A stretch of DNA of 15,039 nucleotides from Myxococcales bacterium UBA5297 (GTDB lineage: Bacteria; Myxococcota; Myxococcia; Myxococcales; UBA5297): the NCBI GenBank assembly GCA_002408385.1, contig DHSB01000141.1, positions 696 through 15,734 on the forward strand, written 5' to 3'. A model generated the notes under the pieces. The model was given only the letters and a program-made list of their open reading frames with translations. It was not told where the DNA came from and searched no databases. The translations under genes and the position numbers were made by a program. Numbering within the stretch: position 1 is the first letter of the stretch; the number at the start of each line of letters is the position of its first letter. This document shows, piece after piece, positions 7,436 to 15,039 of the stretch.

Positions 7436-9115
7436 ATGGAATGGCTCACTTCGCTCTTTACTCCCGGTTCGCCCGCGCAGGGCTCGGCTGCGCAGTCGAT
7501 GTGGCTGCTCGGCCTGGTCATCGCGACCGGACTGGCGCTCGGCAGCGTGAAGGTCTTCGGGATCTCGCTCGGGGTCGCCGGGGTGCTCTTCGCGGGGATC
7601 GCCGCCGGGCACTTCGGGCTGAGGCTCTCGCCCGAAGTGCTCGAGTTCGCCCGTGAGTTCGGCCTCATCCTCTTCGTCTACACCATCGGTATCCAGGTCG
7701 GGCCGGGCTTCTTCGCCTCGCTGCGCCGCCAGGGGCTGAAGCTCAACGCGCTCGCCGCCTCGGTGGTCTTGCTCGGGGTGCTCACCGCCCTGATCATCCA
7801 CTTCGTCGCCGGGGTCGACCTGCCCGCGGCGCTCGGCCTGCTCACCGGAGCCACCACCAACACCCCGAGCCTCGCGGCCGCGCAGCAGGCGATGCGCGAC
7901 AAGGCGATCTCCGACGCGCTCTACCCGCTGGCCGGCCTCGGGTACGCGCTCGCCTATCCCTTCGGCGTGCTCGGGGTGATCCTCGCCATGCTCTTGCTGC
8001 GGCGGCTGTTTCGGGTCGACGTGGCCGAGGAGGGCAAGGTCTTCCTGCAGGCGCAGGGCACACAGAAGCCCACGCTGGGCGCGATGAACCTCGAGGTGCG
8101 CAACCCCAACTGCGACGGCCTGTCGCTCAAGCGCCTCCCCATCCCCGCCGACAGCGGGGTCGTCATCTCGCGCGTGCTGCACCAAGGCGTCATGCGGGTG
8201 GCAACCCCCGAGACCTCCCTGGCCGTCGGCGACACCGTGTTGGCCGTCGGGCCGCGCGAGCAGCTCGATGCCGCGCGCATCGTGCTCGGCACCGAGAGCG
8301 AAGTAGACCTCGAGGACCTTCCCGGACCGATCACCGCCCAGAAGGTCATCGTCACCAACAAGCAGGCCCTGGGCAAACAGATCTCCGCGCTCGACTTCGG
8401 CCGCCGCCACGGCGCGGCGATCACCCGGGTCATCCGCGCCGATATCGAGCTGCCGGTCGGCCCCGAGGTCGAGCTGCAGTTTGGCGATCGGCTGGTGGTC
8501 GTCGGCGAGCCTCACTCCATCGAGGCAGCCCGCGCGGAGCTGGGCGACTCGGCCAACGCGCTCAACCACCCGATGCTCGTGCCGGTCTTCGTCGGCATCG
8601 CGCTCGGGGTCGTCCTCGGGACGATGCCCATCCAGATACCCTTCGCCCCCGCCCCGGTGAAGCTGGGGCTTGCGGGCGGACCGCTGCTCGTCGCCATCGT
8701 GCTCAGCCGCATCGGCCGGATTGGGCCCTTGATTTGGTACATGCCCAGCAGCGCGAACTTCGTCCTGCGCGAGGTGGGCATCTCGCTCTTCCTCGCCTGC
8801 GTCGGGCTGCGCTCGGGAAGCGGCTTCGTCGCCACGCTGACCGAGGGCGACGGGTTGAGGTGGATCCTGCTGGCGGCGGCCATCACCGCCATCCCCGTCT
8901 TGATCGTCGGCGTGGTGGCCCGGCTGGTATTCAAGCTCAACTACTTATCGGTCTGCGGGCTGCTCGCCGGCAGCATGACCGACCCGCCGGCGCTCGCCTT
9001 CGCGTCCAGCGCCTCCGGCTCGGAGGGCCCGTCGGTCGCCTACGCCACGGTCTACCCGCTCACCATGTTCCTGCGCGTGCTCTCAGCGCAGTTCCTGGTG
9101 CTCTATCTGCTCTGA
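7436..9115 (+). CDS. AspT/YidE-type transporter with two RCK_C (TrkA-C) domains
   Basis: The protein has 559 residues, the usual length for this family. Hydrophobic helices fill about 22-190, two cytoplasmic RCK_C-type domains occupy about 205-288 and 297-370 (each with GD.VL.VG-like cores, e.g. AVGDTVLAVGP and QFGDRLVVVGE), and helices fill about 378-559. The two membrane halves carry matching signature loops, TGATTNTPSLAAAQ (137-150) and AGSMTDPPALAFA (511-523), an internal duplication expected for AspT relatives. AspT exchanges aspartate and alanine; YidE and YbjL are uncharacterised, so the substrate here is unknown. RCK_C domains usually bind ligands or nucleotides and suggest gating. 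The gene follows the helicase by 119 bp with a hairpin between, so it is probably a separate unit. No good ribosome site is seen close to ATG 7436, but the N-terminus aligns in style with the family. Confidence 0.9.
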   Translation: MEWLTSLFTPGSPAQGSAAQSMWLLGLVIATGLALGSVKVFGISLGVAGVLFAGIAAGHFGLRLSPEVLEFAREFGLILFVYTIGIQVGPGFFASLRRQGLKLNALAASVVLLGVLTALIIHFVAGVDLPAALGLLTGATTNTPSLAAAQQAMRDKAISDALYPLAGLGYALAYPFGVLGVILAMLLLRRLFRVDVAEEGKVFLQAQGTQKPTLGAMNLEVRNPNCDGLSLKRLPIPADSGVVISRVLHQGVMRVATPETSLAVGDTVLAVGPREQLDAARIVLGTESEVDLEDLPGPITAQKVIVTNKQALGKQISALDFGRRHGAAITRVIRADIELPVGPEVELQFGDRLVVVGEPHSIEAARAELGDSANALNHPMLVPVFVGIALGVVLGTMPIQIPFAPAPVKLGLAGGPLLVAIVLSRIGRIGPLIWYMPSSANFVLREVGISLFLACVGLRSGSGFVATLTEGDGLRWILLAAAITAIPVLIVGVVARLVFKLNYLSVCGLLAGSMTDPPALAFASSASGSEGPSVAYATVYPLTMFLRVLSAQFLVLYLL

Positions 9116-9154
9116 AAGAGGTGTCGAAGACTCCTTCGAGCGATTCCCGCCCAG

Positions 9155-9178
9155 CCCGAGCCCCTCGGCAGGCTCGGG
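9155..9178. terminator. Stem-loop after the transporter gene, possible terminator
   Basis: CCCGAGCC (9155-9162) pairs with GGCTCGGG (9171-9178) around an 8-nt loop, 40 bp after the transporter stop. There is no T-run. Confidence 0.35.
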
Positions 9179-9259
9179 GCAGGCCGAACTCGAGGGCGCC
9201 TCTCACTCGGCCTCCTTCCTTCCGCGGGAGGGCTGCGCTCCGGGGGCGCGCGGTACGAG

Positions 9260-9279
9260 CGCCAGCCTTCGTGCTGGCG
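9260..9279. repeat. Stem-loop in the convergent gap
   Basis: CGCCAGC (9260-9266) pairs with GCTGGCG (9273-9279) around a 6-nt loop. It could end either transcript or be a copy of an interspersed palindromic element. Only one copy is in this window. Confidence 0.4.
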
Positions 9280-9379
9280 TTCCCGGCGACAGCTCTTGAG
9301 CCTGCCGCGAAGAGGCGCGCCTCTGCTTGCCGAATGAGCTGACCCTTAGGATTCACCGACGCCGCGGCCGATAGGCGCC

Positions 9380-9685
9380 CTACAGTGCCGCAGCCGGCTC
9401 GCAGCGCCCCTCGACACACGCGGCGCCCGCCTCCGGCCCGTACCCGCACTCGACCATCCCTTCGCCGAAGCAGGAGACGCTCTCGGCGAGCGCCTCGACC
9501 TCAGCGGCACGCTTCGCGTTTACCGGCGAGGCGCAGGTGCAGTCGAGCCCGCCCGCGAAGACACAGGTGTCGCCCGGAGCGCAGGCCGCTGCCTCCTTCT
9601 TCAGCTCGCTCAGGTCATCGAGCGTCGCGAAGCAGGCGGTGAGCAGCAGCGCGCCGGCCGCGGCCAGCAGGTGCGTCGGCTTCAT
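9380..9685 (-). CDS. Small cysteine-rich lipoprotein
   Basis: The protein has 101 residues from ATG 9685. The N-terminus (MKPTHLLAAAGALLLTAC) is a clear lipoprotein signal with LTAC as the lipobox, so the mature protein is lipid-anchored at Cys18. The mature part, about 84 residues, holds eight further cysteines (ACAPGDTC, LDCTC, VSC, VEC, AAC, GRC), which could form four disulfides in the envelope. Similar small lipoproteins with a DC.C...VN.KR core are, to my recollection, common in myxobacteria, but no function is known to me. It lies 44 bp downstream of the HEXXH protease on the same strand and is probably co-transcribed with it, so a shared envelope role is possible. The upstream in-frame TTG at 9700 is rejected because it lies within the ribosome site. 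Confidence 0.8.
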   Translation of the reverse strand: MKPTHLLAAAGALLLTACFATLDDLSELKKEAAACAPGDTCVFAGGLDCTCASPVNAKRAAEVEALAESVSCFGEGMVECGYGPEAGAACVEGRCEPAAAL

Positions 9686-9693
9686 GGCAGGTC

Positions 9694-9698
9694 CCTCC
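9694..9698 (-). promoter_or_regulatory. Ribosome binding site of the cysteine-rich lipoprotein
   Basis: On the minus strand GGAGG lies 8 nt before ATG 9685 and fixes the start there. Confidence 0.7.
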
Positions 9699-9729
9699 AA
9701 TCCGGTCTGGGGATAGAAGCGTCGAGGCG

Positions 9730-11082
9730 TCAGTCGATCTCGTCGTGGATGGCCTGTTCGATGCGCTCGAGCGGCTCGATGTACTTCTCGACGAGCGTCA
9801 GCGGCCGGGCCGTCTTCCCCATCGCCTTGAGCATGTCGACGAAGGTGCGGTAGCCGCGCTTGTCGATCATCACCTTGGCGGCCACGCTCGCCATCACGTA
9901 GGCGACGTGGACGTCCGGGCCGAACCGGACGAACTGCGCGTCGAGTTGGGCGAGCGTCGGCAGCCGGTCCTGCTTCTTCAACCCGGCGAGCATCGCCAGC
10001 TCGCTCCCGAGCGGCTTGCCGTCACGGCCGCTCGCCTTCAGGCGCATGTGCTCGGCGAGCCCTTCGTTCACCCAGCGTGGCACCCGCCCGTGGCCGGCGA
10101 GGTCCGTGACCAGGGCGTGGGTGAACTCGTGCACCATCACCTCGGCGAATCGATCGTCGACGGTGCTGCCGCCGTTGATCACGATCTTTTGCCCGTCCCA
10201 GAACCCGGCCGCCTGCGCCTGGGGCGTCGCGCCGTAGGCCGCCATGTACTCCTCGCGCGAAAAGAGCTTCACCTCGGTGCGCTTCTCCACCCGGTGCCCG
10301 AGCTCGCCGCAGACGAAGTCGTAGGTCTTCTCGAGCAGCCGCTCGACCTTCCTCTCGAAGTCGGACATCTGGCGCGCGTTGCGCTTTCCGGCCAGGTAGG
10401 TGAAGACGAAGTTGTGGATCTCCTGAACGCGCACGCCGTCGGGCGCGAGGCGGCGGCGCTCGGACTCCTCGGCCTCCTCCTCGATGATCTGCTTCATCCA
10501 GTCGCGGGTGGCGCTCTTGGCCGCCTTGGCCACGCGCACCTGGATCTCGGACTCCTTCTGCTTGAGGTCGGCGACCTCCGAGCGCGCCTTCTCGAGCGAA
10601 GCACGCGCCTCGGCGAGCTTCTTCTTCGCCGCCTTCGCGCCGGCCGCCCTGGCGCCCTCGTAGTGGCGCACCGCGACCTCGAAGTCCCGCTCCTTCACCG
10701 CGAGGTCGGCGCGGGCCATCAGCGCCGGGACGCTCTTGGGCGCGATGGCGACTGCGCGGTCGAGGTGCCTGGCGGCGCTGCCGCGTTGATCGAGCTCGAC
10801 CTCGAAAGCTGCGAGCAGCACGAGCGCATCGACCGACTCGACCAGCTCGTTCGAGCGCGCGGCGAGGCTGATGCCGATGAAGGGGTCCTTGCGAGTGGCC
10901 TGCGCCGCCTTCCGCAGCGCCTTTGCGAGCCGCGCGCGCTCCGCCTCCTGATAGTCGTCGGCCTTGACCGAGCCGAACTTCAGGAAGAGGGCCTCTGCGT
11001 CGCCCTTGGCTGCGAGCGCTTCGGCCTCGGAAACCGGCGGCGCGGCGGCCTGCAACAGCGCCAGCAACAGTGCGAGCGACAT
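9730..11082 (-). CDS. Secreted TPR-containing HEXXH metalloprotease (gluzincin, Peptidase_MA-like)
   Basis: The protein has 450 residues from ATG 11082. A short hydrophobic N-terminus (MSLALLLALLQAAAPP) looks like a signal peptide, though without positive charge. Residues about 20-140 are Ala/Leu-rich helical hairpins of TPR character (for example AARHLDRAVAIAPKSVPALMARADLAV). Residues about 145-215 form a Lys/Glu-rich coiled coil. The catalytic domain follows: MVHEFTHAL with His318, Glu319 and His322, then PRWVNEGLAEHM about 18 residues on, supplying the third zinc ligand Glu340. This HEXXH plus NEGLAE arrangement is that of Peptidase_MA-like gluzincins. The substrate is unknown. The cysteine-rich lipoprotein gene follows after 44 bp, suggesting a two-gene operon. 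The frame stays open up to 11259, but the ribosome site and signal-like N-terminus favour 11082. Confidence 0.87.
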   Translation of the reverse strand: MSLALLLALLQAAAPPVSEAEALAAKGDAEALFLKFGSVKADDYQEAERARLAKALRKAAQATRKDPFIGISLAARSNELVESVDALVLLAAFEVELDQRGSAARHLDRAVAIAPKSVPALMARADLAVKERDFEVAVRHYEGARAAGAKAAKKKLAEARASLEKARSEVADLKQKESEIQVRVAKAAKSATRDWMKQIIEEEAEESERRRLAPDGVRVQEIHNFVFTYLAGKRNARQMSDFERKVERLLEKTYDFVCGELGHRVEKRTEVKLFSREEYMAAYGATPQAQAAGFWDGQKIVINGGSTVDDRFAEVMVHEFTHALVTDLAGHGRVPRWVNEGLAEHMRLKASGRDGKPLGSELAMLAGLKKQDRLPTLAQLDAQFVRFGPDVHVAYVMASVAAKVMIDKRGYRTFVDMLKAMGKTARPLTLVEKYIEPLERIEQAIHDEID

Positions 11083-11086
11083 CTCC

Positions 11087-11093
11087 TCACCTC
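11087..11093 (-). promoter_or_regulatory. Ribosome binding site deciding the metalloprotease start
   Basis: On the minus strand GAGGTGA lies 4 nt before ATG 11082, immediately followed by GGAG. This supports the start there and not the upstream start at 11259. Confidence 0.7.
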
Positions 11094-11112
11094 GGTGTCT
11101 CAGGTCCGCCGC

Positions 11113-11142
11113 ATTGTGCGTTTTCGAGCGCGTGAGGTGCAA
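11113..11142 (-). promoter_or_regulatory. Weak candidate promoter of the metalloprotease-lipoprotein operon
   Basis: On the minus strand TTGCAC (11142-11137) and CACAAT (11118-11113) are separated by 18 nt. The match to sigma70 consensus is modest (three and four of six). It sits 30 nt upstream of the start codon in the AT-richest part of the gap. By eye only. Confidence 0.22.
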
Positions 11143-11313
11143 GGCGCGAGAGTCGAGAGCCGAGCGGGCCAACCGCGGCGGCTCATCGGGCCGAGTCGGT
11201 AGGGGCGAACAGCCTCTCGCCCGGCCTTCGCGGGCCCAAAGTGCGGCGCCGCCGGTCACCTCGAGCCGAGCCCGAGAGGCCGAGCGATGCCCCTTGCGCG
11301 CGCTGGGGACTCG

Positions 11314-12948
<1,635 letters not shown>

Positions 12949-13005
12949 CTATTGCGACACGCCCCTGCCTGCACACGCTCGTCGAGGCGACCTGCAGCCA
13001 AGCGA

Positions 13006-14034
13006 TCAGACGATCAGCATCGCGTCGCCGTACGAAAAGAAGCGGTAGCGCCGCTCGATCGCCTGCGCGTACGCGTCGCGGATGCGGTCCCAGCCGGCGA
13101 GCGCGCTCACCAGCAGCAGCAACGTCGACTTGGGCAGGTGGAAGTTGGTGACCAGCGCATCGACGACCCGGAACTCGTAGCCCGGGTAGATGAAGAGCTC
13201 GGAGACGCCCTCGCCTGCCTCGAGCTTGCCGCCGGCCGAGGCCGTCTCGAGCGCCCGCGCCGCGGTCGTCCCCACGGCGACGACGCGGCCACCCTCGCTC
13301 TTCGTGCGCTCGACCGCCTGCACCGCGTGCGCGGGGACTTCGTACCGCTCGGCATGCATGCGGTGCTCTTCGATCACCTGCGTGCGCACCGGCAGGAAGG
13401 TGCCGGCCCCGACGTAGAGCGTCACCTTGGCGGTCCGCACACCCGCCGCCTCGAGCTGCGAGAGCAGCGACTCGGTGAAGTGGAAGCCGGCCGTCGGCGC
13501 GGCCGCGGCGCCGGGGTTCTTCGCGAAGACGGTCTGGTAGCGCTCGCGATCGGCCGGGCTCACCTCGCGCCGGATGTACGGCGGCAGCGGGAGCTGGCCC
13601 ACCCGCTCGAGCGCCTCCTGCAGGTTCTCGCTGTCGAAGCGCACCTCGTAGCTGCCGTCGCCGCGCGCGGCGAGCACCTCGGCGCCCAGGCCGTCGAAGT
13701 CGAGCTTCATGCCCTGCCGGATGGCCTTCGAGGCCTGTCCGATGCAGCGCCAGGTCGCGCCGTCGGCGCCGGCGAGCGGCATCGTCAGGACGAGCTCGAC
13801 CTTGCCGCCGGTGTCGACCTTGTGGCCGAGCAGCCGCGCGGGGATGACCTTGGCGTCGTTGACGACCAGCAGATCGCCCGCGCGCAGGAACGAGAGCAGG
13901 TCGCGGAAGCCGCGGTGCTCGACCCGGGCGGCCTTGCGGTCGAGCACGAGCAGGCGCGAGGCGTCGCGCTGGGCGAGCGGCTCCTGGGCGATGAGATCTT
14001 CGGGGAGCGGGTAGTCGAAGTCGTCGAGGTTCAT
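13006..14034 (-). CDS. queA: S-adenosylmethionine:tRNA ribosyltransferase-isomerase
   Basis: The protein has 342 residues, slightly shorter than E. coli QueA (about 356). QueA moves the ribosyl part of S-adenosylmethionine onto preQ1 in tRNA, giving epoxyqueuosine, the step after Tgt. Family signatures are intact: DYPLPEDLIAQEP at 7-19, LLVVNDAKVIPARLLG at 55-70, YQTVFAKNPGAAAAPTAGFH, LYVGAGTFLPV, VVAVGTTAARALE, TNFHLPKSTLLLLVSAL, and the C-terminal YRFFSYGDAMLIV. The ATG at 14034 matches the family N-terminus, although I see no good Shine-Dalgarno before it, so translation may be coupled or weak. The SpoIID-like gene ends 39 bp upstream on the same strand, so the two are probably co-transcribed. 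Tgt follows on the same strand after a long repeat-bearing gap. Confidence 0.97.
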   Translation of the reverse strand: MNLDDFDYPLPEDLIAQEPLAQRDASRLLVLDRKAARVEHRGFRDLLSFLRAGDLLVVNDAKVIPARLLGHKVDTGGKVELVLTMPLAGADGATWRCIGQASKAIRQGMKLDFDGLGAEVLAARGDGSYEVRFDSENLQEALERVGQLPLPPYIRREVSPADRERYQTVFAKNPGAAAAPTAGFHFTESLLSQLEAAGVRTAKVTLYVGAGTFLPVRTQVIEEHRMHAERYEVPAHAVQAVERTKSEGGRVVAVGTTAARALETASAGGKLEAGEGVSELFIYPGYEFRVVDALVTNFHLPKSTLLLLVSALAGWDRIRDAYAQAIERRYRFFSYGDAMLIV

Positions 14035-14073
14035 TCAGGTGGCTCGCCGGGCGCGCCCCCGTTGCGGCGGTGC

Positions 14074-15039
14074 TCAATACATCTTCCGCAGCTCGGAGCC
14101 CAGGTAGTAATGCGCCAGGATGCGCCGGTAGTCCCAGCCCTTCTCCGCGAGCCGGCGCGCGCCCCACTGGCACATCCCTGCGCCGTGGCCGTGGCCCCGA
14201 CCCTCGAAGACGAAGCGGCCGCCCTTGCGCTCGACCTCGAACCACAGGCTCTTCAGCTTGCTGTAGCCGACGACCTGCCGTAGCTCGACCCCGGTGACGA
14301 CGCGCCTGCCCTTCTTCGACTCGAGCTGCACCCGGTCGGCCCGCCGGGTCGGCGTGCGGCGCTGGACCTCGATGTCACGCACCCCTGCGAGCAGGCGCTT
14401 GAAGTCGTCGGCCTCGAGCCTCGCGGTCCAGCGCGTGTGCGAGTAGTCCGAGCAGGGGCAGTCGACCGGCGTCAGGTACGGCAGGTTTCGCCCGAGCGCG
14501 TGGACGCCATCCTCGGTGCGCCCGCCGCAGGAGGAATGGAAGTAGGCCTCGACCGGCTCCATCTTCCAGACCAGCACCTCGCCCTCGGTTGCCTTGACCG
14601 CCTCGAGCGTGCGCGGGTCCTCGGCCCGAGCGCCCCCGTAGACCTGGTGCAGCACCGTCGCGCCGAGGTGATAGGGCTTTCCCCAGGCCCCAATCTTCTT
14701 GTGGACCGCGTAGGTGCGCGCCGCGACGGCCTGGGCCCGGAGCGCCTGGGGAGGGAAGCTCGCGGGCATCTCCGAGCCGAGGACCGCGGCGAGGTAGTCC
14801 TCGAGCGGGATCACGTTGATGGCGATGAGCTTGCCCTTGCCGTTGGGCCGGACCTCGATCTCGCCGCGCACCGGCTTGTCCGCGACGCGCACGAAGCCCT
14901 GGGAGCGGTATTTGACGCCGTCGACGGCCCTCACCGGCGCGCCGTCGAGCATCATCTCGCCCTTGGCGAGATAGACCACCGAGCGGCCGCCGGGCGCGGG
15001 CGCGTACCTCTCCCCGACCTCGAGGTGGCGCACCTCGAG
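14074..15039 (-). CDS. SpoIID/LytB-domain protein, probable peptidoglycan lytic transglycosylase (5' end outside window)
   Basis: The frame is open to the right edge, so the N-terminus and any signal peptide lie outside; the in-window GTG at 15033 is not convincing as a start. About 321 residues are visible. SpoIID features are present: PLEDYLAAVLGSEMP, where the Glu is the conserved catalytic residue, then FPPQALRAQAVAARTYA, YFHSSCGGRTED with the conserved Cys, CPCSDY, and the C-terminal GRGHGHGAGMCQWGARRLAE. SpoIID of endospore formers cleaves glycan strands stripped of stem peptides; homologues in non-sporulating Gram-negatives probably trim the cell wall as well. A role in septation or wall turnover is inferred. 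The queA gene starts 39 bp after its stop, which suggests a shared transcript without an obvious functional link. Confidence 0.9.
   Translation of the reverse strand, partial: LEVRHLEVGERYAPAPGGRSVVYLAKGEMMLDGAPVRAVDGVKYRSQGFVRVADKPVRGEIEVRPNGKGKLIAINVIPLEDYLAAVLGSEMPASFPPQALRAQAVAARTYAVHKKIGAWGKPYHLGATVLHQVYGGARAEDPRTLEAVKATEGEVLVWKMEPVEAYFHSSCGGRTEDGVHALGRNLPYLTPVDCPCSDYSHTRWTARLEADDFKRLLAGVRDIEVQRRTPTRRADRVQLESKKGRRVVTGVELRQVVGYSKLKSLWFEVERKGGRFVFEGRGHGHGAGMCQWGARRLAEKGWDYRRILAHYYLGSELRKMY

Larger units (their letters stand above)
9116..9379. other. Convergent intergenic region with several short hairpins
   Basis: This gap lies between the transporter (plus) and the lipoprotein gene (minus). 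It holds stem-loops at 9124-9139 (TCGAA/TTCGA), 9155-9178 and 9260-9279. No coding frame in it resembles a protein. It probably carries the 3' ends of both transcripts. Confidence 0.5.

Noticed and set aside
4530..9115. Two-gene defence system of SNF2 helicase plus transporter
   Set aside because: A 119-bp gap with a hairpin separates them, and the transporter belongs to a common housekeeping-type family; there is no functional reason to join them.
9745..11202. 485-codon plus-strand frame over the metalloprotease
   Set aside because: Antisense shadow of the HEXXH protease gene, with a repetitive Leu/Arg/Val translation.
11083..11259. N-terminal extension of the metalloprotease
   Set aside because: It would bury the signal-like sequence 59 residues in and ignores the strong ribosome site before 11082.
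11083..11313. Possible terminator for tgt
   Set aside because: Only short 5-6 bp stems (for example 11203-11222) are seen, with no T-run, so I do not call one.

Overview
The window is GC-rich bacterial DNA (codon third positions are almost all G or C) from a Gram-negative with lipoproteins and secreted proteins. The gene order spoIID-like, queA, tgt, the very high GC and an eight-cysteine lipoprotein together suggest Myxococcota or a related deltaproteobacterial lineage. That assignment is an inference: there is no rRNA gene or other marker here. No tRNA, rRNA, insertion sequence, integrase or CRISPR array was seen.

Layout, left to right. (1) Positions 1-1727, minus: a GH5 endoglycoceramidase-like lipoprotein running off the left edge. 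It is not obvious as an ORF because its stop lies outside the window. (2) 2067-3452, plus: an M28-type metallopeptidase with hydrophobic segments. (3) 3143-4444, minus: a membrane-anchored alpha/beta hydrolase. Its frame has no stop after the conserved fold and runs antisense into the peptidase gene. (4) 4530-7316, plus: a large SNF2-type helicase without a recognisable partner. (5) 7436-9115, plus: an AspT/YidE-type transporter with two RCK_C domains. (6) 11082-9730 and 9685-9380, minus: a putative operon of a secreted TPR/HEXXH metalloprotease and a small cysteine-rich lipoprotein. (7) 15039-11314, minus: a SpoIID-like protein (truncated at the right edge), queA and tgt.

QueA and Tgt are two steps of queuosine tRNA modification. 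Between them lies 567 bp that holds six tandem copies of a 42-bp unit, each with a small stem-loop. This is the most conspicuous non-coding structure in the window.

The rest reads as a series of one- and two-gene transcription units with convergent ends and divergent starts, not as one large system. I found no convincing multi-gene novel system. The items most worth a second look are the 42-bp array, the stopless hydrolase overlapping the peptidase, the orphan SNF2 helicase, and the protease-lipoprotein pair.
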